DNA from: Salinimicrobium sp963739625
GTDB lineage: Bacteria > Bacteroidota > Bacteroidia > Flavobacteriales > Flavobacteriaceae
Assembly (NCBI GenBank): GCA_963739625.1
Contig: CAVUAU010000011.1
Coordinates: 248,001 to 312,000, forward strand
Direction of reading: 5' to 3'
DNA length: 64,000 nt
This document shows, one piece after another, positions 7,782 through 16,054 of this stretch. The translations under genes were made by a program, and so were the position numbers. Below the pieces are notes generated by a model. It did not search any database. It was not told the origin of the DNA and saw nothing but the letters and a program-made list of their open reading frames with translations. Within the stretch, counting starts at the first letter, position 1, and each line of letters begins with the position of its first letter.

Positions 7782-8845
7782 TAATTAGGAATGATTTTAA
7801 CTTCAAAAAGCGTGTCCCAGTCCTTACCGGTGACATAGAGCTTTTTGCTGTTGGGATCATAAGCTATGCCATTCAATACATCATTCAGCGGATCTAAACC
7901 TGCAGCATTTCCAATTTTATCTTTTAAACCTTCAAAATTGATGAGCCCTTCAATAGCGCCATTTTTTGGATTGATAATGGCTACGCCATTTTTCTGATAG
8001 GTGTTGGCGTAGATCTTTCCTTCCACCCATTCCAGTTCATTCAGCTGGGTCGCAACCGTTCTGTGGGTGACGGTTTGGATATAATCCTCTTCAGCCAAGG
8101 TTTCAGGATTGAGGAACCAGATCTTTTCGCTGCCGTCGCTCTTGTAAAGGCGCTGTCCGTCATTGGTAAGGCCCCATCCTTCTTTGCTTTCATTGTAGGC
8201 AAATTGATCCAGCATTTCGAAAGTGTCTACATCATAAATAAAACCTACCTTTTCCTTCCATGTGAGTTGGTAGATCTTATCGTTCAGGATGGTAATGCCT
8301 TCAGCAAAATATTTTTGTGGGATCTCGATCTCCTTGTATGCTTCGCCGGTTTCCAGGTTTACCTTCTTAAGAGTAGATTTTCCATAGTGACCGGTGCTTT
8401 CAAATAAGGTATCGCGGTAAAATTCCAGTCCCTGGGTATAGGCTTCGGGATTATGGGGATAAGTGTTGACAATCTCGTAGGTGTAAGTAGCCGGCGGAGT
8501 GTTGTTAAACAAAGTAACCGGTTGGAAAACTTCGGAGGTTTTTCCTTCGGAAGTAATTTGTGCTCTTAGATCCCATTTTCCAAGCTTTTCGTTTTGGAAG
8601 GTGTAATTAAGGTCTCCGTTCTGGGTTTCTGTGAGCTTTTGATCTCCCAAAAAGAATACGACCGATTCAATTTTGTCTCCTCCCGGAGCAGTTACATGGG
8701 CCTGAATGCTTTCTCCCAGCTGAAATTCTGTTTTATTTGAAGCCAATTCCAAAGAAAAATTGGCCGATTCTTCAGTTGAGTCACTTCCGCAGGAAATTAT
8801 AAAAGTTGCTAAAATAAACAGGCACAGTTGTTTAAATAATGTCAT
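7781..8845 (-). CDS. Glutaminyl-peptide cyclotransferase, lipoprotein
   Basis: 354 residues. A lipoprotein signal ends in FIISC at about residue 19. Residues 20-115 form an Ig-like region of unknown role. The rest is the glutamine cyclotransferase beta-propeller (PF05096), with YPHNPEAYTQGLEF, ESTGHYGKS, the FAEGIT and QLTWKE motifs, and a LNGIAYDP repeat near the end. The enzyme converts N-terminal Gln to pyroglutamate on exported peptides, so it probably acts in the periplasm. It is first in a two-gene operon with the thioesterase. Confidence 0.88.
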   Translation of the reverse strand: MTLFKQLCLFILATFIISCGSDSTEESANFSLELASNKTEFQLGESIQAHVTAPGGDKIESVVFFLGDQKLTETQNGDLNYTFQNEKLGKWDLRAQITSEGKTSEVFQPVTLFNNTPPATYTYEIVNTYPHNPEAYTQGLEFYRDTLFESTGHYGKSTLKKVNLETGEAYKEIEIPQKYFAEGITILNDKIYQLTWKEKVGFIYDVDTFEMLDQFAYNESKEGWGLTNDGQRLYKSDGSEKIWFLNPETLAEEDYIQTVTHRTVATQLNELEWVEGKIYANTYQKNGVAIINPKNGAIEGLINFEGLKDKIGNAAGLDPLNDVLNGIAYDPNSKKLYVTGKDWDTLFEVKIIPN

Positions 8846-8899
8846 TTTTTACGTGGATTTTAAAGCAAGCTAAATTAACCAATTCAGTTTAAAAAAGGC

Positions 8900-8929
8900 T
8901 TGCAAAAAGCATGAAAGGTTGTATATTTG
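8900..8929 (+). promoter_or_regulatory. SRP RNA promoter (consensus Bacteroidota type)
   Basis: TTG at 8900-8902, exactly 19 bases, then TATATTTG at 8922-8929. This is the full TTG-N19-TAnnTTTG consensus and anchors the lineage call. Confidence 0.9.
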
Positions 8930-8933
8930 CCCC

Positions 8934-9033
8934 GGCAAGTCCCACACAACCAGCTCCTGCTGAATCCCCCAGGGCGGGAACGCAGCAAGGGTAAGCGGTC
9001 GTAGCGGTGTGATGTGGGTAGCTTGCCATTTTT
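8934..9033 (+). ncRNA. ffs: Signal recognition particle RNA, small bacterial (4.5S) type
   Basis: The conserved SRP domain is clear: CCCCCAGGGCGGGAACGCAG followed by AAGGGTAAGC, which is the GNAR-tetraloop and asymmetric-loop region bound by Ffh. The ends pair: GGCAAG at 8934-8939 with CTTGCC at 9022-9027, and CCCACAC with GTG..GTGGG further in, closing a single long hairpin of about 94 bases. A T-run at 9029-9034 terminates it. A consensus promoter lies directly upstream with the start at about 8934. The RNA joins Ffh to form the particle that targets membrane proteins. Confidence 0.93.
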
Positions 9034-9070
9034 TGTTTCTGCCAGTCAAAAAATGTTGCATCTTTGCAGC

Positions 9071-9889
9071 ATGAAAAATAGCAGCAAATCCTCCAAAGTT
9101 GTTTTAATTACGGGTGCTTCCTCGGGAATAGGAAAAGCCATCGCAGAACACCTTCAGCAAAAGAATTTTATTGTTTTTGGAACCAGTAGGAATCCGCAGC
9201 AGCAGGAATCTTCATTTCCGCTTGTTGCATTGGACGTTACCAAACCTGAAACCATAAAACTGGCTGTTGAAAAGGTGATTTCCGAAGCAGGAAAGATCGA
9301 CATATTGATCAACAACGCGGGAATAGGAATAACCGGACCTATTGAAGAAACGCCAGATGAGGAGATCAAAAAAGCCTTTAACACCAACTTTTTCGGGCCG
9401 CTTAACGTCATTAAAGCTGTGCTTCCGGAAATGCGGAAAAACGGCAGTGGTCTTGTGATCAACGTGACTTCAATTGCGGGCTACATGGGCTTACCTTACC
9501 GCGGAATTTATTCCGCTTCAAAAGGAGCGCTGGAGTTAGCTTCCGAAGCATTGCGCATGGAGCTGAAGGCCTTTAATATTAAAATGGCCAACATCGCGCC
9601 GGGAGATTTTGCTACCAACATCGCTGCGGGTCGTTATCATGCCCCGGTTATAGAGGGTTCACCTTATGAAGATGCTTACGCAAATACTTTAAAGCTCATG
9701 AACGAGCATGTGGACAGCGGGCAGGACCCAAAATTGATGGCTGAAGCTATTTTCAAGATCATTCAGCAAAAAAATCCGAGAATACACTATAAGGTAGGGG
9801 AGCCTCTTCAGAAATTTTCAATCGCTCTTAAGCGCATTTTACCCGATAATGTTTATGAGAGGATGCTTCTTAAACATTATAAATTGTAG
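9071..9889 (+). CDS. Short-chain dehydrogenase/reductase (SDR family)
   Basis: 272 residues from the ATG at 9071. A longer reading from 9014 would start inside the SRP RNA, so the shorter start is preferred. Classical SDR motifs: TGASSGIG cofactor loop (about residue 15), NNAG at the end of beta4, the catalytic Ser in VTSIAG, and YSASK with Tyr and Lys, then the APGDF turn. It should oxidise or reduce an alcohol or ketone with NAD(P)H. The substrate is not predictable. The stop codon overlaps a TAGTTTTG octamer that could be the -7 element for the next gene. Confidence 0.88.
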   Translation: MKNSSKSSKVVLITGASSGIGKAIAEHLQQKNFIVFGTSRNPQQQESSFPLVALDVTKPETIKLAVEKVISEAGKIDILINNAGIGITGPIEETPDEEIKKAFNTNFFGPLNVIKAVLPEMRKNGSGLVINVTSIAGYMGLPYRGIYSASKGALELASEALRMELKAFNIKMANIAPGDFATNIAAGRYHAPVIEGSPYEDAYANTLKLMNEHVDSGQDPKLMAEAIFKIIQQKNPRIHYKVGEPLQKFSIALKRILPDNVYERMLLKHYKL

Positions 9890-9952
9890 TTTTGCAAAAG
9901 ACTCAAAAAAGGCATTTTTGCAGTTAATCTTAAACCTTAAACACAACACACT

Positions 9953-10606
9953 ATGAAATTTTTTATTGATACCGCAAATCTTGACCAGATAAGGGAGGCG
10001 CAGGAACTTGGCGTTCTTGATGGGGTGACTACCAACCCTTCTCTTATGGCTAAAGAGGGAATCACGGGAAAGGACAACATTTTTAAGCACTATAAAAAGA
10101 TCTGCGAGATCGTTGATGGCGACGTGAGTGCCGAGGTGATCGCGACAGATCTTGAAGGGATCATTAGAGAAGGTGAGGAACTTGCCGAACTTCATGAGCA
10201 GATCGTGGTGAAGGTGCCAATGATCAAAGACGGGATCAAAGCCCTTAAATATTTTAGCGATAAAGGCATCAGGACGAACTGTACACTTGTATTTTCTGCG
10301 GGACAGGCACTTTTGGCTGCAAAGGCGGGAGCTACTTACGTTTCACCGTTCATTGGTCGCCTGGATGATATCTCTACTAATGGATTAGATCTTATTGCAG
10401 ACATCAGGCTTATCTACGATAACTACGATTTTGATACTCAAATTTTAGCGGCTTCTGTGCGCCACACCATGCACGTTATCGATTGTGCAAAACTTGGAGC
10501 AGATGTAATGACAGGACCTTTGAGTTCAATTATTGGTCTTGCGAATCACCCATTGACAGATATAGGTCTGGAAAAATTCCTTGCCGATTACAAAAAGGGA
10601 AACTAA
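9953..10606 (+). CDS. tal: Transaldolase, small TalC/Fsa-like type
   Basis: 217 residues, the short decameric transaldolase / fructose-6-phosphate aldolase subfamily. Motifs: N-terminal FIDTAN, GVTTNPSL, the Schiff-base lysine in VVKVPM, NCTLVFS, YVSPFIGRLDD and the C-terminal GLEKFLADY. Transaldolase moves a dihydroxyacetone unit between sedoheptulose 7-phosphate and glyceraldehyde 3-phosphate in the pentose phosphate pathway. The sequence alone does not separate transaldolase from fructose-6-phosphate aldolase. The leader contains a one-mismatch iterated palindrome (9906-9918). A strong terminator follows. Confidence 0.92.
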   Translation: MKFFIDTANLDQIREAQELGVLDGVTTNPSLMAKEGITGKDNIFKHYKKICEIVDGDVSAEVIATDLEGIIREGEELAELHEQIVVKVPMIKDGIKALKYFSDKGIRTNCTLVFSAGQALLAAKAGATYVSPFIGRLDDISTNGLDLIADIRLIYDNYDFDTQILAASVRHTMHVIDCAKLGADVMTGPLSSIIGLANHPLTDIGLEKFLADYKKGN

Positions 10607-10633
10607 GCTTTTAATCAAGTGAAGAAATAACAG

Positions 10634-10665
10634 GCCTTTGTTCTGCGGAACAAAGGCTTTTTTTT
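10634..10665 (+). terminator. tal terminator
   Basis: Arms GCCTTTGTTC and GAACAAAGGC around a TGCG loop, followed by eight T. Confidence 0.92.
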
Positions 10666-12112
10666 ATCTATTAAGGAACTCGAGAATACGGCTCTCGAAC
10701 TCGGGAGAATTGATAAAGGCGTCGCCAATAATAACTTTTCCCGATGCGTCCAGGAAGAGGAGCTTGTTGAGGTAATACTGAAAAAATTCTTTCTTGATCC
10801 TCGTGGCTCCCAGGCGAAATTCATGCTCTTTGTCATAGCCATGCTTATTGACAGCTGCTATCCAGGCAGAAGTTTCTCCAACATCTGTATTGATGCCTAC
10901 GAAGTTGAGCTCGGGGTATTTTTTTCTAAGGTCCTGGATAAGCTTATGGTTGCTTAAATGGTCCTTTGAATAAATGGACCACAGGAAAATGATAGTGGGT
11001 TTATGGACGACCTTGGAAAATTCCACTTTTTCACCATTAGTGTTGATCAATGGTACATTTTCCAGTTTTGTTCCCGGTAAATATGCGAGCTGAATGTTAC
11101 CCAGCTGTTTCATGTCTTGAAGCTCTTCTTCAGGATAATTCTCCTCCTCCAAAAAGTCAAGAATTTCCACGATATCTTCCCTGGTGTGAGCCATCACGAT
11201 TCCAAGAACTCCCAGTTTCGTGAGGAAGTGATGTCTTAGCCTTGGCAATTTTATGAGTTCACTTACCTTTTCCAGGCGTACGATAATGTTCTCTTTCCTG
11301 GTGAGGTCAAAACAATCTGTATCGTCAATATTACTTTGAGAGCACCAGTCAAGGCTGTAGTTTACGAGATAATTGTCTATGAACCTTTTGTAAGACGGGC
11401 TCGCTTCAAGTTCAGCTTCGTTAAAATCTACTTTTTTGCGATAGTCATAAAAATCACCCGGAACTTTATAGGTGTATTCGGGAAAGTACTTTTTAATAAG
11501 GTAGGTATATCGCTCCCGCAGGTCATAAGATTCATAGTTGATCGTTTTCCTGGCCAAAGCCATAAAGTCTTCTGAAAAATGCCTTTTTCTATTAGCCTTT
11601 TCAAGGCTCTTCGTGCGTTCTTTTAGAATAGAGTCGGTTTTTTCGGCAAATTCTGAGGGTTCTGTTTCGTAGTAGGAGAGCAGGAGATCAGCATTGTTCT
11701 CGTCTTTCAGAAACATGTCGGTCATGAAGTTGTTGCGCTCACTTCCGGCTCCACTAAAATGTAGCGACTCTTCAAAGGCGAGGGTATTAACCCGCATTAG
11801 CAGGCTGTCACCAGGGGCAAGATAAATACAGTGACTTTCGGGCCGGTGTTTAAAAAGGTACAGCCCAGATTGCACATCTTTTATCCTGTAGCTAAACCTG
11901 TTCTTGTTATCAAGTTTGATACTGTCTATAAGCTCATCATCTTGGGAAAGTACAATGTATCTCGAGGTGGGATTGACAATCTCTCCGCCAATATAAGCCG
12001 AAGTAGAATGCTTTTCCGGTTCCTCATCACAGCCTGTAAAAAGTGTGGCGGCTGCAAGGGAAACCAGACAGAAAAAGGCGCGCGAAAGGGTATGTGCGTT
12101 AAATGGTTTCAA
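10664..12112 (-). CDS. TlpA/thioredoxin-like lipoprotein lacking the CxxC active site
   Basis: 482 residues. A lipoprotein signal ends LFTGC at about residue 28. The middle is helical and resembles the DUF4369-type N-terminal half of Bacteroidota TlpA proteins (Tyr-Ile-Gly-Gly-Glu-Ile-Val start, ESHCIYLAPGDS). Residues 350-482 have the thioredoxin-like layout: IIFLWS, then a helix, LNFVGINTD, and a C-terminal FLDASGKVI. In active TlpA proteins the IIFLWS segment is followed by a CxxC; here it reads Ile-Tyr-Ser-Lys with no cysteine. It therefore cannot be a standard thiol reductase and may be a binding protein. It is a single gene. Confidence 0.7.
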   Translation of the reverse strand: MKPFNAHTLSRAFFCLVSLAAATLFTGCDEEPEKHSTSAYIGGEIVNPTSRYIVLSQDDELIDSIKLDNKNRFSYRIKDVQSGLYLFKHRPESHCIYLAPGDSLLMRVNTLAFEESLHFSGAGSERNNFMTDMFLKDENNADLLLSYYETEPSEFAEKTDSILKERTKSLEKANRKRHFSEDFMALARKTINYESYDLRERYTYLIKKYFPEYTYKVPGDFYDYRKKVDFNEAELEASPSYKRFIDNYLVNYSLDWCSQSNIDDTDCFDLTRKENIIVRLEKVSELIKLPRLRHHFLTKLGVLGIVMAHTREDIVEILDFLEEENYPEEELQDMKQLGNIQLAYLPGTKLENVPLINTNGEKVEFSKVVHKPTIIFLWSIYSKDHLSNHKLIQDLRKKYPELNFVGINTDVGETSAWIAAVNKHGYDKEHEFRLGATRIKKEFFQYYLNKLLFLDASGKVIIGDAFINSPEFESRILEFLNR

Positions 12113-12237
12113 CAGTCTGGAGGGGCCAAATATAATAAGGGAAGCAAATGTAGATGGCGGCTGCTGAAGTTGATGTTAACCTCACGTTAAATCGTTAATT
12201 AAAAAAGTTAATCTTTCAGGAAACGGACTTAAATGGC

Positions 12238-12245
12238 TATTTTTG
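12238..12245 (+). promoter_or_regulatory. -7 element of the ABC-F gene promoter
   Basis: TATTTTTG, a perfect TAnnTTTG match 23 bases before the ATG. TTC about 20 bases upstream is a weak -33. Confidence 0.5.
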
Positions 12246-12267
12246 CAAAAATTTCAGAAAGAACTAT

Positions 12268-13896
12268 ATGTTATCAGTCTCAAATCTTTCCGTGCAGTTC
12301 GGAAAAAGAGTATTGTTTGATGAGGTGAATACTACTTTCACCCAGGGAAATTGCTATGGAGTGATTGGCGCCAACGGGGCGGGAAAATCTACTTTTTTAA
12401 ACATCCTTAGCGGCAAATCTGAACCTACTTCGGGGCACGTGCACCTGGAGCCGGGAAAAAGAATGTCTGTTCTCGAGCAAAACCACAACCTTTATGATGA
12501 ATTCCCGGTTCTTGAAACCGTCATCATGGGTAATAAACCGCTCTATAACATCAAAAAGGAAATGGATGAGATCTACGCCAAAGAAGATTTCAGCGATGCA
12601 GATGGGGAAAGAGTAGGAGTACTGCAGGTGGAGTTTGAAGAAATGAACGGCTGGAACGCCGACAGTGAAGCAGCTGCATTGTTGTCTAACCTGGGAATCA
12701 AAGAAGACAATCACTACACCCTCATGGGGGATCTTGACAATAAACTAAAAGTAAGGGTGCTGCTGGCCCAGGCGCTTTTCGGGAATCCCGATGTGTTGAT
12801 CATGGATGAGCCTACCAATGACCTGGATTATGAAACCATCAGCTGGCTTGAAAACTTCCTGGCGAATTACGATAACACGGTGATCGTGGTTTCTCACGAC
12901 CGTCACTTTTTGGATGCGGTTTGTACCCACGTCTCAGATATTGACTTTGGAAAGATCAACCACTATAGTGGGAACTACACCTTTTGGTACGAATCTTCTC
13001 AACTGGCAGCCAGGCAACGGGCACAGCAGAATAAAAAAGCCGAGGAGAAGAAAAAGGAACTGCAGGAGTTCATCATGCGATTTAGCGCTAACGTCGCCAA
13101 GTCAAAACAGGCGACCTCCAGGAAAAAGATGATCGAAAAACTCAATATTGAGGATATTAAACCTTCAAGCAGAAGATATCCAGCAATTATTTTTGAGCGC
13201 GAAAGGGAAGCCGGGGACCAGATCCTAAATGTTGAAGGTCTCTCTGCTTCTATTGAGGGAGAAACGCTTTTTGAGAACGTAGACATCAACCTCGCCAAGG
13301 GAGATAAAGTGGTGGTTTACTCAAAAGATTCACGGGCCACAACTGCCTTTTACGAGATCATCAACGGGAAACAGGAGCCACTCTCCGGCAAGTACAGCTG
13401 GGGGATCACTACCAATCAATCCTACCTGCCGCTCGACAACTCAGAATACTTTGAAAATGACCTTACCCTTGTTGACTGGCTAAGGCAATGGGCAAAGACC
13501 GAAGAAGAGAGAGAAGAGGTTTATATTCGCGGTTTCCTGGGTAAAATGATCTTTAGTGGGGAAGAAGCGCTTAAAACGTCCAGGGTTCTTTCCGGTGGGG
13601 AGAAAGTGCGTTGTATGTTGAGCCGAATGATGATGATGCGTGCTAATGTTTTGATGCTTGATGAGCCAACTAACCACCTCGACCTGGAATCAATTACGGC
13701 CTTTAACAACTCATTGAAGAACTTTAAGGGAACAGTGCTGTTTACCACCCATGACCACGAATTTGCACAAACCGTGGCGAACCGGGTAATTGAGCTAACT
13801 CCAAATGGAGCAATTGACCGTTACCTGAGCTTTGATGAGTATATGAGCGATAAAAAGATAAGAGAGCAGCGCGAAAAAATGTATGCCGAAGTCTAA
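12268..13896 (+). CDS. ABC-F family ATPase (YbiT/YkpA-like) with one degenerate composite ATP site
   Basis: 542 residues with two ABC domains and no membrane segments, as in ABC-F proteins that act on ribosomes. Domain 1 has Walker A GANGAGKST (about 34-42) and Walker B VLIMDEPTNDLD, but where LSGG is expected it reads GDLDNKLKVRV. The linker (about 240-300) is charged. Domain 2 has LSGGEKVRC and VLMLDEPTNHLD, but its Walker A is replaced by YSKDSRATTAF. In the closed state Walker A of domain 1 faces signature 2 (intact) and Walker A of domain 2 faces signature 1 (both lost). One functional site is therefore expected. Role in translation is inferred from the family. Confidence 0.9.
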   Translation: MLSVSNLSVQFGKRVLFDEVNTTFTQGNCYGVIGANGAGKSTFLNILSGKSEPTSGHVHLEPGKRMSVLEQNHNLYDEFPVLETVIMGNKPLYNIKKEMDEIYAKEDFSDADGERVGVLQVEFEEMNGWNADSEAAALLSNLGIKEDNHYTLMGDLDNKLKVRVLLAQALFGNPDVLIMDEPTNDLDYETISWLENFLANYDNTVIVVSHDRHFLDAVCTHVSDIDFGKINHYSGNYTFWYESSQLAARQRAQQNKKAEEKKKELQEFIMRFSANVAKSKQATSRKKMIEKLNIEDIKPSSRRYPAIIFEREREAGDQILNVEGLSASIEGETLFENVDINLAKGDKVVVYSKDSRATTAFYEIINGKQEPLSGKYSWGITTNQSYLPLDNSEYFENDLTLVDWLRQWAKTEEEREEVYIRGFLGKMIFSGEEALKTSRVLSGGEKVRCMLSRMMMMRANVLMLDEPTNHLDLESITAFNNSLKNFKGTVLFTTHDHEFAQTVANRVIELTPNGAIDRYLSFDEYMSDKKIREQREKMYAEV

Positions 13897-13930
13897 TGGA
13901 CGTCCGTACGTCGGTATTTGATTATAACAG

Positions 13931-13958
13931 AGGCTCGGAAAATGACATTTCCGGGCCT
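13931..13958. terminator. Terminator after the ABC-F gene
   Basis: Arms AGGCTCGGAAA and TTTCCGGGCCT, one G-T pair, with a loop holding a one-mismatch iterated palindrome (13939-13951). It also faces the convergent small membrane gene. Confidence 0.8.
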
Positions 13959-13960
13959 TC

Positions 13961-14182
13961 TTATTTCTTACGGTTTGGTTTAAAGAACCTGTAAAGATCC
14001 CAGCCGCCAAACAGGATGATCCCGCTTACGATAATGATTCTGTAGACGGGATGATAAGTGCCCTGGGAAAATGTATACAGGCGGTATGTCCCGTACCCAA
14101 TAAAGATAAGGCCAAGGAAGAGTTGCAGGTAATTTCTGTCTTGGCGTAAGCCTTTCATCATTTGCAGGGCTTTATGATGCAT
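13961..14182 (-). CDS. Small two-helix membrane protein, unknown
   Basis: 73 residues with two hydrophobic segments (about 20-37 and 49-62) and a basic C-terminus ending Arg-Lys-Lys, so a hairpin inner-membrane protein. An internal Met at residue 8 is an alternative start. It overlaps the end of the DUF2007 gene by 11 bases, so the two are coexpressed. I do not recognise a family. Confidence 0.6.
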   Translation of the reverse strand: MHHKALQMMKGLRQDRNYLQLFLGLIFIGYGTYRLYTFSQGTYHPVYRIIIVSGIILFGGWDLYRFFKPNRKK

Positions 14183-14408
14183 TGGGGAAGATCTCGCGCG
14201 CTATTTCCACAGCCTTGTCGTAATGGCTGGAAGGTGCAAAAAGTTGTACCTGTCCCGGAAGTCCGCCACCAAATCCGGCTCTTAATCCCGAATCGAAATC
14301 ATTGCGCACGCGGGTAGGGATATTTTGTTCGGCAAGCAGGTTCTGGAGGTGAAGTACGTTGACTTCAGAGCCGGTATAAATTCTTTTGTAATCGTCTTCT
14401 GAATCCAT
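14172..14408 (-). CDS. DUF2007 domain protein
   Basis: 78 residues matching the small DUF2007 family, annotated as putative signal-transducing proteins with a ferredoxin-like fold. Visible features are YTGSEVNVLHLQNLLAEQNI, a Gly-rich loop around AGFGGGLPG, and the closing VQLFAPSSHYDKAVEIA, which is the usual beta-alpha ending. Function is unknown. It is first in a pair with a small membrane protein. Confidence 0.8.
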   Translation of the reverse strand: MDSEDDYKRIYTGSEVNVLHLQNLLAEQNIPTRVRNDFDSGLRAGFGGGLPGQVQLFAPSSHYDKAVEIAREIFPNAS

Positions 14409-14484
14409 CTTTGAGGTTTTGAGACTTAAAGTAAAAATTAGAATCCGACTTCAACAGGGTTTTAATCAGAGTTTAACATTTTCC

Positions 14485-15210
14485 CTATGCGTTGTAGAAC
14501 TTACTGTTCCAGTTGCCCGAACTAAAGTTCTTGCCAAGGCTAATTCCGTAGAAAAAGATCAACGCCACCACAGATTTAAAGGTGTAAAGAAAAATGATAA
14601 GAAATTCTGAAGTTGCCTGAAACCGGGAGAAGAACACCTCTCTTATTCCGAAGGCGAGCCCAAAGGCCAGAAAAAAGCTGAAGACGATAAGATTCTCCAG
14701 GTTTTTTAGAGGCCACATGGCCAGCTTTCTTAGTGGGTGTACATCCCGGCCCCACTTGTGCACCAGGTAAAAATAATCATTACCTATAGGCGCGAAAAGC
14801 ATTGGGTCATCTGCGTTTTCCAGCCTGAAGTATTTAGCCGGCGCGACCATTTGAAAATCTTTGAGCGTGGTACCATGCTGTGCCTCGAGTTCTTTTACGG
14901 CGGCAGTAGCTTCAACAGGAAGTTCTCCTTTAAAGAACTTCGTTTTAAGGAACCTGAGCCGGTAAGCCACACAAATCTTTTTGATCTGGGAGAGGTGGAA
15001 GATCCTTGGGGTTTCCAGAAGCTCAAAATCAAAATCATTGTGGCCGCTGCCTTCACCCTGGCCGCTTAAAATACGCTTTTGCAGCTCCTCTTGGGTTTCT
15101 TTTTCCGAAAGAAGGACTGCTTTTACCTCTTCAAGAAGTGCTTGTTCATTAAGTTCTTTATTTCGGAGAATGGTAAGTTCGCGGTGGAGATTGGTCCTTT
15201 CTATCAGCAT
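14485..15210 (-). CDS. Membrane protein of unknown function, two C-terminal helices
   Basis: 241 residues. Residues 1-60 are charged and helical. The middle (about 60-165) is soluble and contains FHLSQIKKICVAYRLRFL and YFYLVHKWGRDVHPLRK. Two membrane helices follow (about 172-192 and 203-224), with a short Asn/Ser-rich tail. The order suggests a cytoplasmic N-terminal domain tethered by a helical hairpin. I do not recognise the family. It is a single gene bounded on both sides by intergenic DNA. Confidence 0.65.
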   Translation of the reverse strand: MLIERTNLHRELTILRNKELNEQALLEEVKAVLLSEKETQEELQKRILSGQGEGSGHNDFDFELLETPRIFHLSQIKKICVAYRLRFLKTKFFKGELPVEATAAVKELEAQHGTTLKDFQMVAPAKYFRLENADDPMLFAPIGNDYFYLVHKWGRDVHPLRKLAMWPLKNLENLIVFSFFLAFGLAFGIREVFFSRFQATSEFLIIFLYTFKSVVALIFFYGISLGKNFSSGNWNSKFYNA

Positions 15211-15402
15211 GTTCTTCTCTTTAGACAGTCTAAATTAATGAATAACATCAAAACTTGCAACATGGTATTTTGAATCCCGGATTTTAACCTTTTGTACTGT
15301 TAATTTTAAGAGGCAGGGGTTAAATTACTTTTAAATGCCTGCTCAATTTCATGTGGCCCCGGCATAATCCTTATCTTTTCTAAAACTGAAAAACAATAAA
15401 AA

Positions 15403-15990
15403 ATGAAAATGTTTAAATACAGTCTTAGCCTCCTTTTATTAACCACGCTGTTCCTGGTGAGCTGCGGTCCAAAGGTAAAAACAGATAAAAAGACTACACA
15501 GGACCTTGACAGCTTCCAAAGCTTTGCTTTTTTGCCAAACCAGGACACTATCAAGACCAGTAAATATGATAATGCATATGTTAACGAAATCGTCATTGAC
15601 GAAATAAGAGAAAACATGCAACAGCAGGATTACAGGCTCGACAAAAATCAACCAGATTTGCTTGTGTACTATCACCTTATGCTTGACGAAGAGATGGCAG
15701 CAGATTCAAGTCCCGTTTACACGAATTTTGGCTATTACCGCCCTGGATTCTATGTAGGTCCCTATTACAGAAACTACATGTACAATAATTATTTCACCGT
15801 GCCAAGAATTGCGGGAACCGGGATTGAACAGATTCCCTATAAAGAAGGTACAATTGTAATTGACCTCATTAACCGTAAGACTAACGAGATCGTTTGGCGT
15901 GGAAAAGCCGAAGATGTGGTGACTCCTAACAATCTTGAGGAAGAATTAAGGCAATATATAAATGCCATTTTTGAAAGGTTTCCAAAATAG
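15403..15990 (+). CDS. DUF4136 lipoprotein
   Basis: 195 residues. A lipoprotein signal ends FLVSC at about residue 21. The body matches DUF4136: a FQSFAFLP strand at the start, DLLVYYHL in the middle, a Tyr/Gly/Pro-rich stretch, then GTIVIDLINRKTNEIVWRGKAE near the end. DUF4136 proteins are envelope lipoproteins of unknown role. A TATCTTTT octamer at 15372-15379 is a possible -7 element. The C-terminus holds a one-mismatch iterated palindrome (15959-15971) read as Asn-Ala-Ile-Phe. Confidence 0.85.
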   Translation: MKMFKYSLSLLLLTTLFLVSCGPKVKTDKKTTQDLDSFQSFAFLPNQDTIKTSKYDNAYVNEIVIDEIRENMQQQDYRLDKNQPDLLVYYHLMLDEEMAADSSPVYTNFGYYRPGFYVGPYYRNYMYNNYFTVPRIAGTGIEQIPYKEGTIVIDLINRKTNEIVWRGKAEDVVTPNNLEEELRQYINAIFERFPK

Positions 15991-16004
15991 GAACCGATGA
16001 AAAA

Positions 16005-16037
16005 CAAAAAAGCCATCCCGAACGGATGGCTTTTTTT
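16005..16037. terminator. Bidirectional terminator between DUF4136 gene and pheT
   Basis: AAAAAAGCCATCC arm, CGAAC loop, GGATGGCTTTTTTT arm. Confidence 0.9.
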
Positions 16038-16054
16038 ATGTACCGGCGTAAATG

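Noticed and set aside
9014..9070. A longer start for the SDR gene
   Set aside because: It would begin inside the SRP RNA; the ATG at 9071 gives the normal distance to the TGASSGIG motif.
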